Source: an uncultured Oscillospiraceae bacterium
GTDB lineage: Bacteria; Bacillota; Clostridia; Oscillospirales; Oscillospiraceae
Direction: 5' to 3'
NCBI GenBank assembly: GCA_950097245.1
Contig: CATNCS010000009.1
Span: forward strand, 1-58,153
Length of the DNA stretch: 58,153 nucleotides
Position 1 is the stretch's first letter. Each line of letters starts with the position of its first letter. A program made the translations under genes and the position numbers. A model generated the notes under the pieces. That model had not been told where the DNA came from. It was given only the letters and a program-made list of their open reading frames with translations, and ran no database searches. Below are positions 15,153 to 24,279 of the stretch, in pieces.

Positions 15153-15710
15153 ATGCCCAATGATACAAAGAGAGCCATCAGGGAGACCTTTATCTCGCTG
15201 CTGGATGAGCGCCCCTTAAACCGGATCACGGTAAAGGATATTGTAGAGGCCTGCGGGATCAACCGCAACTCCTTCTACTACCACTATGAGGGCCTGCCCG
15301 CCCTGCTGGAGGAGATCATCGCCCGGCGGGTGCAGGAGCTGATAAAAGACCATCCCACCGTCGACTCTGTGGAGGACTGCTTCGACGCGGCGCTGGAGTT
15401 TGTGCAGAAAAACCGCCGGGCGGTGCTGCATATCTACGGCTCTCTGAGCCGGGACGTCTTTGAGCGCTACCTGATGGACGTCTGCCACTACGTGGTAACC
15501 ACCTATGTGGAGGCCGACTTTGCCGGCCGGCCAGTGGACCGGCGGGACAAGGAGATGCTGATCCGCTACCACAAGTGCGAGTGCTTCGGAAACATCATCG
15601 ACTGGCTGAACAGCGGGATGCAGGACGACATCTCCGCCTACTTCCACCGGATCTACCAGCTGAAGCGGGGCTGGGAGGGGGAGGTCCTCCGCCGGGACGT
15701 CAGCAAATAA
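15153..15710 (+). CDS. TetR-family regulator (C-terminal domain of the DhaS type)
   Basis: 185 residues from the ATG at 15153, 8 bases after AAGGAG (a GTG at 15147 is too close). Residues 6-52 form the helix-turn-helix: TKRAIRETFISLLDERPLNR, VKDIVEACGINRNSFYYHY. The C-terminal part fits the TetR_C group of non-DhaS/DhaS-like regulators. It converges on the MMPL exporter gene and shares a terminator with it. A second TetR gene borders the other end of the exporter operon, so either or both could regulate export. Confidence 0.9.
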   Translation: MPNDTKRAIRETFISLLDERPLNRITVKDIVEACGINRNSFYYHYEGLPALLEEIIARRVQELIKDHPTVDSVEDCFDAALEFVQKNRRAVLHIYGSLSRDVFERYLMDVCHYVVTTYVEADFAGRPVDRRDKEMLIRYHKCECFGNIIDWLNSGMQDDISAYFHRIYQLKRGWEGEVLRRDVSK

Positions 15711-15716
15711 AAAACA

Positions 15717-15748
15717 GCTCCCCCACGCCGTTGAAGGCGCGGGGGAGC
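15717..15748. terminator. Bidirectional terminator between TetR and MMPL genes
   Basis: GCTCCCCCACGCC (15717-15729) pairs with GGCGCGGGGGAGC (15736-15748), with one mismatch; AAAAAA on the left gives T6 for the leftward transcript. Confidence 0.8.
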
Positions 15749-15754
15749 CTGCCG

Positions 15755-17890
15755 CTAGGAGGCCTTCCCCGCGGGGAGGGCCTTTTCCTTCGCTCTTTTC
15801 ATCAGCCTGTGCTCCCTGGGCCGGGGAGTGACCCGCCAGCTCAGGCTGGTTTTGTTGAACACCGGCTCACAGACATACAGCACCGCCGGCATCAGGAAGA
15901 TGCTCACCAGGGCGGAGATGAGGGCGCCCCGGGACAGCATCACGCAGATGGAGCCGATCAGGTCGATGGAGGAGACGAAGGACACCCCCAGCGTGGCGCA
16001 GAACAGCACCAGCGCGCTGGTGACGATGGAGGCGTCGGAGGAGGAGGCCGCGATGAGGATGGCCTCCCTCCGGTCCTTGCCGGCGCGCAGCTCCTCCTGG
16101 AACCGGGAGGTCATCAGAATGGCGTAGTCCACCGTGGCCCCCAGCTGGACGCAGCTGATGATGGTGGGGGCGATAAAGGGAATCTCCGTGCCCAGAAAGT
16201 AGCAGCAGCCCTGATTGATAAAGATGGCCAGCTCGATGGTGGCCACCAGCACCAGGGGGACGGTGAGCGACCGGAAGACAAAGGCGATAATCAAAAAGAT
16301 GGCGGCGATGGAGATGTAGTTGGTGATCTGAAAGTCCACCGAGGAGGTGTCGATCAGGTCCCGGTACATGGCGCCCTCGCCGGTGACCATGGCCTGGGGG
16401 TCGTAGCGGAAGATGATCTGGTTCATCTGGTCCAGCTGCTTTGCCACCTGGTCGGTGGCGGGCTCATAGCTGGAGTTAATCATCATCAGCTGCCAGCCCC
16501 CCTGGCGGAGCATATCCTTCACCTCTCCGGGGACGAAAAAGTCGGGGATGCCGGTGCCCAGCATGCTGTGGTAGGACAGCACCGAGGTGATGCCGGGGAC
16601 CTCCTCCAGCTGCTGCTCCATCTCGTTCATATCGGCAGAGGAGATGCTGTCCCGCAGGACCACAAAGTGGGAGGTGGCCATATCGAAGTCGTTCTTCAGC
16701 TTCTCGTTGCTGACAATGGAGGGCAGGTCCCGGGGGAGGGACTCGTCCAGCTTGTAGTAGATTTCCGCGTGCCGCTGGGCGTACACCGCCGGCAGGAACA
16801 GCGCCAATGTCACAACCACCATGGGAACCCTGTGCCGGACGATAAAGCCGTTCACCCGGTCAAAGGAGGGGATCAGCGTCCTGTGCCGGTGCTTGTCGAT
16901 CTGCCTGTCGAAGAGCAGCACCAGGGAGGGCAGCACCAGAATCACCGTGGCCACCCCCAGCACCACGCCCTTGGCCATGACGATGCCGATATCCCGGCCC
17001 AGGGTCAGACGCATGAAGCACAGGGCCAGAAAGCCGGCGATGGTGGTCAGGCTGGAGCCGGACAGGGAGCGGAAGGCGGCGATGATGGCCTGGGTCATGG
17101 CGTCCCGCTTGTCGTCGTAGTGCTCCCGCTCCTCCTCGTACCGGTGGTAGAGGAAGATGGAGTAGTCCATGGTTACCCCCAGCTGGAGGACAGCGGCGAT
17201 GGCCTTGGTGATATAGGAGATCTCCCCCAGAAAGATGTTGCTGCCGAAGTTGTAGATGACCGCCATGCCGATGCTGGCCAGATAGACGAAGGGGAGGACG
17301 GTGGATTCCAGGGTGACCGACATGGCCGCCAGGGCCAGCAGCACCGCCAGGCCCACGAAGATGGGCAGCTCGCCGTCCATCACGTCCCGGGTGTCCTTCA
17401 CCACCACGGAGAAGCCGGCCAGAAAGCAGTTCTCGCTGCAAATTTTCCGCACCTGTTCAATGGCCTCCATAGTCTCGTCGGAGGCCCCGGGGTGGTCGTA
17501 CTGGATGAGCATCATAGTTGCCTGACCGGAGAAGAACATATCCCGGAAGCTGGCGGGAATCATCTCCACCGGCACCTGGATGCCCACCAGGTTGCTGATC
17601 CAGATGGCGCTGGACACGCCGGGGACCTCCTTGATGTCCTGAATGAGCCTGTTGGTGTAGCCCGCCGGCATCCCCTCCACGATGAGCATGCTGGTGGCCG
17701 CCATATGGAAGGGCTCCTCCAGCATTTGCTCCCCCTGGGAGGAGGGCAGGTCCTGGGGCAGGTAGGACAGAATGTCATAGTTGATGCGGGTGCCGATATA
17801 GCCCAGGATGGCGGGGATGAGCATAAGCAGCGCGATCAGCGCCACCAGCCGGGGCCTTCGGGTGAGCTTATGGGCAATTTTTTCCACCAT
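15755..17890 (-). CDS. MMPL/RND-family exporter
   Basis: 711 residues with about 12 membrane segments in two homologous halves. Each half has one N-terminal helix, a large extracytoplasmic loop (residues 40-195 and 375-510) and five or six helices. Proton-relay type motifs are visible: LQLGVTMDYSIFLYHRY (residues 240-256) and VQLGATVDYAILMTSRF in the second half, the paired G-x-x-x-D-Y signature of MMPL proteins. Such proteins export lipids or small amphiphiles by proton motive force. It follows the secreted coiled-coil gene by 16 bases, so both are one operon, and it is flanked by TetR genes. Confidence 0.95.
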   Translation of the reverse strand: MVEKIAHKLTRRPRLVALIALLMLIPAILGYIGTRINYDILSYLPQDLPSSQGEQMLEEPFHMAATSMLIVEGMPAGYTNRLIQDIKEVPGVSSAIWISNLVGIQVPVEMIPASFRDMFFSGQATMMLIQYDHPGASDETMEAIEQVRKICSENCFLAGFSVVVKDTRDVMDGELPIFVGLAVLLALAAMSVTLESTVLPFVYLASIGMAVIYNFGSNIFLGEISYITKAIAAVLQLGVTMDYSIFLYHRYEEEREHYDDKRDAMTQAIIAAFRSLSGSSLTTIAGFLALCFMRLTLGRDIGIVMAKGVVLGVATVILVLPSLVLLFDRQIDKHRHRTLIPSFDRVNGFIVRHRVPMVVVTLALFLPAVYAQRHAEIYYKLDESLPRDLPSIVSNEKLKNDFDMATSHFVVLRDSISSADMNEMEQQLEEVPGITSVLSYHSMLGTGIPDFFVPGEVKDMLRQGGWQLMMINSSYEPATDQVAKQLDQMNQIIFRYDPQAMVTGEGAMYRDLIDTSSVDFQITNYISIAAIFLIIAFVFRSLTVPLVLVATIELAIFINQGCCYFLGTEIPFIAPTIISCVQLGATVDYAILMTSRFQEELRAGKDRREAILIAASSSDASIVTSALVLFCATLGVSFVSSIDLIGSICVMLSRGALISALVSIFLMPAVLYVCEPVFNKTSLSWRVTPRPREHRLMKRAKEKALPAGKAS

Positions 17891-17906
17891 GGGGCGTGCC
17901 CTCCTT

Positions 17907-20504
17907 TCAGCGGAAGATGCCGGTAATGGCGTTCCAGAAGTCCTTGAACATTTGGGCCACCCGGCCCCAGAAGGTGGTCTCCTCCCTGACGGCGGCCAGC
18001 TCCTCGGCCTGGCTGTCCTCCTCCGCCTTGATCTCCTGGGTGCGGATCAGAACCTGGATGCTGGAGGGGGAGGGGTTGCGGCTGTCGGTGAGGGAGACGG
18101 CCTCCGCCTCCGCGTCCATCAGCAGGATGTTGTTCACGTCGCCGGTGTACTCGTGCCAGGTGTCCGTGATGATGTCGTTGATGGTGGCCTTGGCCTGCTT
18201 CACGCCGCCGGTGGCCTCCATGGCTTTGGCGGTCTGGCGCAGGGTGGCGGCCAGCCCCTGGAGGGACTGCCGGGTGCCGGCGTCCAGCTGATTGCCTGAG
18301 GTCTTCATCAGGGCCTCGGTATCGGCCAGCAGGGTCTCCAGGTCCCGGAGGGTGGCGACGGCGGAGGTGGACAGGCTGCCCATATTGGCCACCGCCTCCT
18401 GCAGGGTGGGCTCGTATTCGTTGAGGAGCTTCCGCAGGGCGTCCGTGTCGTCCAGAATACCCCGCAGCTTTTCAGAGGACTGCCGCAGGGCGGCGGACAG
18501 GTCCTCGGCATTGTCCACCAGGTCCACCAGGTCGTCCAGCTGGGCGCACAGGCTGGCCAGGTCGCCGACCACCGCCCCGGTGGAGCGGGAGATGCTGCGC
18601 AGGGTGCCGTTCAGCTCGCTCTGGAGCTGGTTCAGCCGGTCGCTGGCGCTGTCCAGCCGGTCCACAATGACGTCGGCCACCGGGTTGTCGCCGCCCTGAC
18701 TGCCGCTGTCACCGGGGGCCCCTCCGCCGTCCGAAGGGCTGCCGCCGGTGGAGTCACTGCCGCCGGTGGGGGCGCCGCTGCCGGTGGGGTCGCCGCTGCC
18801 GGTGGAGTCGCTGCCGCCGGTGGAGTCGCTGCCGCCGGGGGGGGCGCCGCGGCCGGTGGGGTCGCGGCCGCCGGTGGAGTCGCCGCCGCCGGTGGAGTCG
18901 CCGCTGCCGGTGGAGTCGCCGCTGCCGGTGGAGTCGCTGCTGCCAGTGGAGTCGCTGCCGGATTCCGACCCCATCTCGGGCGCCTCGCCGGAACGCTCAG
19001 CCGCTCCGGCCGCGGGGGGAGTGGGCAGGGGCTTGGGTACATCCACCTTGCCCCCGCTGTACACCGTCCACAGATCGCTCATGTTCTTGCCGGTGCTGGG
19101 GCTGCCGGTAATCTGGGTGCAGAAGCCCTCAAAGGTCATGTAGTCCTTCCCCTGGAAGAGCTTGGCCACGTCCTCAGGGCTGGCTCCGCCGGCGGACCCG
19201 CCGGCCGCCTGGAGCTTTTGCAGCGCGTCGCCAAAGGCGGTTGGATCGCTGGTGCTGTAGGCGCTGTGGGCCAGCTTGACCAGCCGCACATTGTCGCTGT
19301 TGTTGGTGGGCAGGTCCACGGAGCTTATGCCGCCGCTGCCCAGGGTGCGCTGGAGGGAGCGCAGGCTGCTCTTCAGGTCGGCGGCGGTGCGGATCACCTG
19401 CCGCACGTCCCCGGCCCCGCTCTCCAGGCCCCGCAGGGCCTCCTCCAGGCTGTTCAGCTGGGCCTGGAGGGACACCGCCGTGTCGGTTATGTCGTTGAGC
19501 GCCGCCCTGGAGCCGGTGATGGTCTGGCTGAGGGCCAGGGTCCGCTGCTCCACCGGCTCCAGCAGGTCGGCGATGGCGGACAGGTCGCCCCGGAGGACGC
19601 CGGCCTCGTCATAGAGCTGGCCCTTCCCCCTGGAGACGGTGCCCCGGGCGATATCCAGCTGGTCCAGCCCCTTGGCGGAGGCGTACAGGCCGTCCTGAAT
19701 GTCGTACATGGCGTCCAGCAGGGCGTCCAGGCTGCCGGACAGGGCCCGGTAGTCCTCCTCCAGGTCGTCCTTCCGCTGGCTCAGCTTGGCGATCTCCTCC
19801 AGCTGGGCCAGGGTGGCGGGGACCATCAGAACGGTCAGTCCGCTGAAGGAGAAGTCGTCGCTGCCCACCCGGATGGTAAAGTGCTGCTCCTCCCCGGGCA
19901 GGCACATAAACAGCACGGTGCGCAGGTTGCCCACCAGCTGCACCTGGGCGCCCTCGGCCTCCAGAGAGAGGATGTCGTCCTGGTTAAACAGGGCCATGGC
20001 CTCCAGGGTATAGTTATACCGGGCGTAGTCGCTGGCATTTTCGTTGGGGACAATATCCAGCAGGATCTCCACCACGCCGGTCTTGCCCGCCAGCTCCTCC
20101 GCCCTGGCGGGCACCCCGTTCAGGGTGTACCGCAGGGTGACGGTCCAGGGCAGGTCCTGGAAGGGACGGGCGGTTTTGCCCTCAAAGTAGAAGTGGTCCG
20201 GGGCCTGACTGAACTGAAATTCCGTGCGCCCGGTGCTCATCACGATAGGGGTGTTGTCGGTGAGGTTTACCACCTGGTCGTAGTCGCCGTAGTCGGTGAG
20301 GGAGCGGGCGCCGTTCAGGGAGTAGCTCTTCACCACGCTGCCCTCCAGCAGGTTGCCGTAGTAGTCCAGGGTGGCGTAGTAGGCCTCGTCACAGGCGGGC
20401 GTCACGCCGCTGCCGATGGGCGCGGCGGCGGCGGGCACCGCGGCGGTTCCCCCTATCAGTGCCGCCATCGCCAGGGCGAGTATCCGTGTGTTCCGTCGGG
20501 TCAT
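17907..20504 (-). CDS. Secreted coiled-coil protein (YhgE/Pip-like periplasmic partner of the MMPL exporter)
   Basis: 865 residues. Signal peptide at 1-28 (ILALAMAALIGGTAAVPAAAAP). A beta-rich domain (30-230) is followed by long coiled coils (230-370 and 600-800), as in the extracytoplasmic part of YhgE/Pip proteins. Residues about 513-587 are a low-complexity linker of hexapeptides of the type G-D-S-T-G-S. There is no C-terminal membrane helix, unlike YhgE; the end is FWNAITGIFR. In Firmicutes a TetR gene, such a coiled-coil protein and an MMPL gene often form one locus, where this subunit may span the wall. First gene of the operon, divergent from the TetR gene at 20651. Confidence 0.8.
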   Translation of the reverse strand: MTRRNTRILALAMAALIGGTAAVPAAAAPIGSGVTPACDEAYYATLDYYGNLLEGSVVKSYSLNGARSLTDYGDYDQVVNLTDNTPIVMSTGRTEFQFSQAPDHFYFEGKTARPFQDLPWTVTLRYTLNGVPARAEELAGKTGVVEILLDIVPNENASDYARYNYTLEAMALFNQDDILSLEAEGAQVQLVGNLRTVLFMCLPGEEQHFTIRVGSDDFSFSGLTVLMVPATLAQLEEIAKLSQRKDDLEEDYRALSGSLDALLDAMYDIQDGLYASAKGLDQLDIARGTVSRGKGQLYDEAGVLRGDLSAIADLLEPVEQRTLALSQTITGSRAALNDITDTAVSLQAQLNSLEEALRGLESGAGDVRQVIRTAADLKSSLRSLQRTLGSGGISSVDLPTNNSDNVRLVKLAHSAYSTSDPTAFGDALQKLQAAGGSAGGASPEDVAKLFQGKDYMTFEGFCTQITGSPSTGKNMSDLWTVYSGGKVDVPKPLPTPPAAGAAERSGEAPEMGSESGSDSTGSSDSTGSGDSTGSGDSTGGGDSTGGRDPTGRGAPPGGSDSTGGSDSTGSGDPTGSGAPTGGSDSTGGSPSDGGGAPGDSGSQGGDNPVADVIVDRLDSASDRLNQLQSELNGTLRSISRSTGAVVGDLASLCAQLDDLVDLVDNAEDLSAALRQSSEKLRGILDDTDALRKLLNEYEPTLQEAVANMGSLSTSAVATLRDLETLLADTEALMKTSGNQLDAGTRQSLQGLAATLRQTAKAMEATGGVKQAKATINDIITDTWHEYTGDVNNILLMDAEAEAVSLTDSRNPSPSSIQVLIRTQEIKAEEDSQAEELAAVREETTFWGRVAQMFKDFWNAITGIFR
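18742..18962 (-). repeat. 18-bp tandem repeat tract encoding GDSTGS-type hexapeptides
   Basis: About 12 degenerate copies of an 18-bp unit (plus strand GCCGGTGGAGTCGCCGCT and variants) inside the coding sequence. The unit is a multiple of three, so copy-number change would keep the frame and only change linker length. Confidence 0.8.
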
Positions 20505-20554
20505 AGCGCATTACCTCCACTAATAATTAACTAATATCTATTATCATAAACATG

Positions 20555-20583
20555 TTGACTTATTGATTGAGGTTGATTATAAT
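20555..20583 (+). promoter_or_regulatory. Promoter of the TetR gene at 20651; intergenic regulatory region
   Basis: TTGACT (20555-20560), 17-bp spacer, TATAAT (20578-20583). In the same 146-bp divergent gap, TAATA-TC-TATTA (20532-20543) is an inverted repeat that could be the operator controlling both directions. Confidence 0.75.
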
Positions 20584-20650
20584 AGAGGCAGTTGATTTGG
20601 TCAATAGACAAATACGGGAGAATGTCTAACTCGTCCCGGGGAGGTACAAG

Positions 20651-21244
20651 ATGCTGAAAAATCCGGAGGACCGGCGGGTGCGCCGGTCCCGCAAGCTGCT
20701 GAAGCAGAGTCTGCTGGAGCTGATGAAGGAGAAGTCCTTTTCCGATATCTCAGTCCGTGATATTGCCGAGGGGGCGGATATGAACCGGGGGACCTTCTAT
20801 CTCCACTACTCCGGCACCACCGAGCTGCTGAGGAGCATAGAGGCGGACCTGCTGGAGGAGCTCCAGGCCCTCATCGACGCCCATATGCAGGAGACGGTGG
20901 CCGACGGCACCGTCCGCCCGGTGCTGGAGCCCCTGCTGGACTTTGCCGTGAGCCACAGGGAGACCTTTGCCGTCCTCTTCGCGGGCAGCGAGACCAGCGG
21001 CTTTATCCAGTCCCTCCAGCAGCTGATCTGCCGCAGCGGCGCCGCTCTGGTGAACAGCTGGTTCCGGCCCAGGGACGAGAGCCAGACGGTCTGCTACCTG
21101 AGCTTTCTCACCTGGGGGGCCGTCGGGCTTTTAAAGGAGTGGTTCGCCCAGGACATGGCCATGCCCCGGGAGGAGCTGCTGGCCGCCGCCCAGCGCATGG
21201 CGGAGGGCTCCGCCGCGGGCCTGTTCAGCGCCGGCCCGGAGTAG
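20651..21244 (+). CDS. TetR-family regulator, probable repressor of the MMPL operon
   Basis: 197 residues, GGGGAGG before the ATG. Helix-turn-helix at 12-58: RRSRKLLKQSLLELMKEKSF, VRDIAEGADMNRGTFYLHY. The C-terminal domain (YLSFLTWGAVGLLKEWF) is of the same DhaS-like type as the TetR protein at 15153. Divergent orientation and a short shared promoter region make it the likely local regulator of the exporter operon; this is inferred from gene order, not from a known operator. Confidence 0.9.
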   Translation: MLKNPEDRRVRRSRKLLKQSLLELMKEKSFSDISVRDIAEGADMNRGTFYLHYSGTTELLRSIEADLLEELQALIDAHMQETVADGTVRPVLEPLLDFAVSHRETFAVLFAGSETSGFIQSLQQLICRSGAALVNSWFRPRDESQTVCYLSFLTWGAVGLLKEWFAQDMAMPREELLAAAQRMAEGSAAGLFSAGPE

Positions 21245-21253
21245 AAAAGTCTA

Positions 21254-21282
21254 TCGACGAACCATTGTTCTTATGGTATAAT
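21254..21282 (+). promoter_or_regulatory. Extended -10 promoter of the GTPase-NYN gene
   Basis: TCGACG (21254-21259), 17-bp spacer, TATAAT (21277-21282) preceded by TGG, which makes an extended -10. Confidence 0.7.
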
Positions 21283-21328
21283 CCCCTTATCCAGGCTTTG
21301 AGAAAAATGACGGAGGGAGGCGGCCGGG

Positions 21329-23959
21329 ATGGGCGGCAAGCCGGAAAAACGAATCTGCGCAGGTCTGCTGGCCCATGTGGACGCGGGCAAGACCACCCTG
21401 TCTGAGGGGATTTTATACCTCAGCAAGGCGGTGCGCAGGCTGGGCCGGGTGGACCACCGGGACGCCTTTCTGGACACCGACGTCCAGGAGCGGGAGCGGG
21501 GCATCACCATCTTTGCCAAGCAGGCGGAATTCTCCTGGGGGGGCACCGCCTTCACCCTGCTGGACACCCCGGGCCACGTGGACTTCTCCGCCGAGATGGA
21601 GCGCACCCTGTCGGTGCTGGACTGCGCCGTGCTGGTGGTCAGCGGCACCGACGGCATCCAGGGCCACACCCGCACCCTGTGGAAGCTGCTGGAGCGGCAC
21701 GCCATCCCCACCTTCCTCTTTGTCAACAAGATGGACCTGGCGGGGGCGGACCGGGAGGCCCTCCTGGCCCAATTGCGGGACAAGCTGGACGGCGGCTGCC
21801 TGGACTTCTCCGGGGGGCTGGAGCCCCTCCAGGAGGAACTGGCCTCCCTGGACGAGGGGCTGATGGACAAGTACCTGGAGGGGGGCGAGGTGACGGTATC
21901 GGACGCCGCCTCTCTGGTTGCCCGGCGGCTGGTCTTCCCCTGCTTCTTCGGCTCGGCCCTGAAGCTGGAGGGGGTGGAGGGGCTGCTGGACGGCCTGTCC
22001 CGGTATACAGAGCCCCCCGTATATCCCACGGACTTCGGAGCCCGGGTGTTCAAAATCGCCCGGGACGGGGCCGACCGGCTCACCTATATAAAGGTCACCG
22101 GCGGGTCCCTGAAGGTCCGCACCCTGCTGGGGGAGGAGAAGGTCAACCAGATCCGCATCTACTCCGGCACAAAGTACCAGGCTGTGGACGAGGCCCCGGC
22201 GGGGACGGTGTGCGCCCTCACCGGGCTGACCAAAACCAGGCCGGGGGACGTCTTCGGGGGGGAGCCCCCCGCCCCGGACCCCGAGCTGGAGCCGGTGCTC
22301 AACTATCAAGTGATCCTGCCCCCGGACTGCGACGTCCACGCCTTCCTGCGGAACCTCCGCCAGCTGGAGGAGGAGGACCCCCAGCTGCGGGTGGTGTGGA
22401 ACGAGGCCCTGGGGGAGATCCACCTCCAGCTCATGGGGGAGGTCCAGCTGGAGGTGCTCACCCGGCTCATCTTGGAGCGCTTCGGGGTGGAGGTAACCTT
22501 CGGCGCGGGAAACATCGTCTATCGGGAGACCATTGCCGGCCCGGTGGAGGGGGTGGGCCACTTCGAGCCCCTGCGCCACTACGCCGAGGTCCACCTCCTG
22601 CTGGAGCCGGGCCCCCGGGGCAGCGGACTGCGCATTTCCTCCGCCTGTCCCACCGACCAGCTGGACCTGAACTGGCAGCGGCTGATTTTCACCCACCTGC
22701 TGGAGAAGCGCCACCGGGGGGTGCTCACCGGCTCCCCCGTCACCGACATGAAGATCACCCTGGTGGCCGGCCGGGCCCACATAAAGCACACCGAGGGAGG
22801 CGACTTCCGCCAGGCCACCTACCGGGCGGTGCGCCAGGGCCTGATGCAGGCGGAGAGCATCCTCCTGGAGCCCCACTACGATTTCACTCTGGAGCTCCCC
22901 CCGGACTGCGTGGGCCGGGCCATGAACGACCTCCAGACCATGGGCGGGACGGTGGAGGGCCCGGAACAGGAGGGGGAGCTTTCCGTCCTGACGGGCCACG
23001 CCCCGGTGGCCGGCCTGCGGGACTACTGGAAAGAGGTCACCGCCTACACCCGTGGCCGGGGCCGGCTGTCCTGCGCCCTCCGGGGCTACGAGCCCTGCGC
23101 CACCCAGGAGGAGGTCGTCGCCCGGCTGGGCTACGACCCGGAGCGGGACATCGAAAACCCGCCCGACTCGGTGTTCTGCTCCCACGGGGCGGGGGTGAAC
23201 GTGAAGTGGAACGAGGTCCGGGACCACATGCACGTGGACAGCGGCCTGCGGCTGGGGATGGAGCCCCCTATCCCTGAGCCCGTCGCCCCGGCGGGGGGAC
23301 AGCGGCAGTATCAGGGGGGCAGCCTGGAGCAGGACAAAGAGCTGCTGGCCGTCTTTGAGCGGACCTACGGCAAGGTGGACCGGGGGGACGCCGCCTTCCA
23401 GCCGCAAAAAAAGCCCGCCCGCACCAGCCTGGACGAGGGAAAATATAACATCCGGGCCCAGAAGACCGGCCCGGAGTACCTGCTGGTAGACGGCTACAAC
23501 ATCATCTTCGCCTGGGACGAGCTCACCGACCTGGCCCGTCAGGACGTGGCCGCCGCCCGGCAGACCCTGGAGGAGATTTTGTCCAACTACCAGGGCTTCC
23601 GCCAGTGCGTGGTGATCCTGGTGTTCGACGCCTACAAGGTGAAGGGCAACCCCGGGTCGGTGGAAAAGAAAAACAACATCTATGTGGTGTACACCAAGGA
23701 GGCCGAGACCGCCGACGCCTATATCGAAAAGGCCACCTACGACCTGGGGAAGGACCACCGGGTGCGGGTGGCCACCTCCGACGGGCTGGAGCAGATGATT
23801 ATCCTGGGCCACGGGGCCTTGCGGCTGTCCGCCCGGGCCTTCAAGGCGGAGATCGAGCAGGCCCAGGGGGAGATATCCGCCCTGGTGGCTAAACTGAACC
23901 GGCGGAACGTGGGGGACCGGAAGCTGAAGCATACGGCGAAAATTGTGGATAAAAAATAA
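21329..23959 (+). CDS. TetM/EF-G-like translational GTPase fused to a YacP/Rae1-like NYN nuclease domain
   Basis: 876 residues, against about 640 for Tet(M). Residues 1-650 are a ribosomal-protection-type GTPase. G1 is AHVDAGKTTLSE. Switch I is ERERGITI. G3 is DTPGHVDF, with the catalytic histidine kept. G4 is NKMD. EF-G-like domains II-V follow (GEIHLQLMGEVQLEVL; IKHTEGGDFRQATYRAVRQG). After a linker (650-710), residues 714-860 are a NYN/PIN-like domain: EYLLVDGYNIIFAWDEL, VVILVFDAYKVKG, YTKEAETADAYIEKAT, VRVATSDGLEQMI. This matches YacP/Rae1, the ribosome-associated A-site mRNA endonuclease. The fusion suggests a factor that enters the A site like EF-G and cleaves mRNA there. Tetracycline protection is possible but not implied by sequence alone. 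Confidence 0.9.
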   Translation: MGGKPEKRICAGLLAHVDAGKTTLSEGILYLSKAVRRLGRVDHRDAFLDTDVQERERGITIFAKQAEFSWGGTAFTLLDTPGHVDFSAEMERTLSVLDCAVLVVSGTDGIQGHTRTLWKLLERHAIPTFLFVNKMDLAGADREALLAQLRDKLDGGCLDFSGGLEPLQEELASLDEGLMDKYLEGGEVTVSDAASLVARRLVFPCFFGSALKLEGVEGLLDGLSRYTEPPVYPTDFGARVFKIARDGADRLTYIKVTGGSLKVRTLLGEEKVNQIRIYSGTKYQAVDEAPAGTVCALTGLTKTRPGDVFGGEPPAPDPELEPVLNYQVILPPDCDVHAFLRNLRQLEEEDPQLRVVWNEALGEIHLQLMGEVQLEVLTRLILERFGVEVTFGAGNIVYRETIAGPVEGVGHFEPLRHYAEVHLLLEPGPRGSGLRISSACPTDQLDLNWQRLIFTHLLEKRHRGVLTGSPVTDMKITLVAGRAHIKHTEGGDFRQATYRAVRQGLMQAESILLEPHYDFTLELPPDCVGRAMNDLQTMGGTVEGPEQEGELSVLTGHAPVAGLRDYWKEVTAYTRGRGRLSCALRGYEPCATQEEVVARLGYDPERDIENPPDSVFCSHGAGVNVKWNEVRDHMHVDSGLRLGMEPPIPEPVAPAGGQRQYQGGSLEQDKELLAVFERTYGKVDRGDAAFQPQKKPARTSLDEGKYNIRAQKTGPEYLLVDGYNIIFAWDELTDLARQDVAAARQTLEEILSNYQGFRQCVVILVFDAYKVKGNPGSVEKKNNIYVVYTKEAETADAYIEKATYDLGKDHRVRVATSDGLEQMIILGHGALRLSARAFKAEIEQAQGEISALVAKLNRRNVGDRKLKHTAKIVDKK

Positions 23960-23962
23960 GGA

Positions 23963-23995
23963 AAGCAGACACGCGCCCCGTGTCTGCTTCTTTTT
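23963..23995. terminator. Bidirectional terminator
   Basis: AAGCAGACACG (23963-23973) pairs with CGTGTCTGCTT (23979-23989), followed by CTTTTT. Confidence 0.85.
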
Positions 23996-24221
23996 AATCT
24001 TTCGGCTTCAACAGAAGATAAGGCTCTACATTCAACACCTTTGCAATATCACATAGGGTGTCCATAGAAATCCCGACAGCTGCCCGTTCTATTTTGCTCA
24101 TATAACTCTGTTCAAAGCCAAGCTTGTCACCCAACTGTTCCTGACTCATCTGTCTCAAATTACGATAATAGGCGATATTTAAGCCCATTATCCGAAAAAT
24201 CTCATGGTATGCGGGGTTCAT
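23994..24221 (-). CDS. XRE-family HTH regulator
   Basis: 75 residues from the ATG at 24221, 9-10 bases after AGAGG; an upstream in-frame GTG would add three residues. It is essentially one Cro/C1 helix-turn-helix: GLNIAYYRNLRQMSQEQLGD, LGFEQSYMSKIERAAVGIS, then VLNVEPYLLLKPKD. Divergent from the membrane-protein gene at 24354, with the palindrome ATAACAT/ATGTTAT between them as probable operator. Confidence 0.9.
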   Translation of the reverse strand: MNPAYHEIFRIMGLNIAYYRNLRQMSQEQLGDKLGFEQSYMSKIERAAVGISMDTLCDIAKVLNVEPYLLLKPKD

Positions 24222-24279
24222 AAGCTTCACCTCTACATACCAGTTTAACTTTTTGGCCTTTATTTTATAAGAATTTGAA

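Noticed and set aside
18742..18962. Possible CRISPR-like or intergenic tandem repeat
   Set aside because: The 18-bp units are in frame inside a long coding sequence and have no unique spacers; it is a protein low-complexity linker.
21413..23932. 839-residue minus-strand frame opposite the GTPase-NYN gene
   Set aside because: Antisense shadow; no ribosome site and no domain, whereas the plus strand has all G motifs.
21329..23959. Annotation as a tetracycline resistance gene (tet)
   Set aside because: The GTPase is TetM-like, but the extra NYN domain and chromosomal setting make resistance unproven; no tet regulatory leader was seen.
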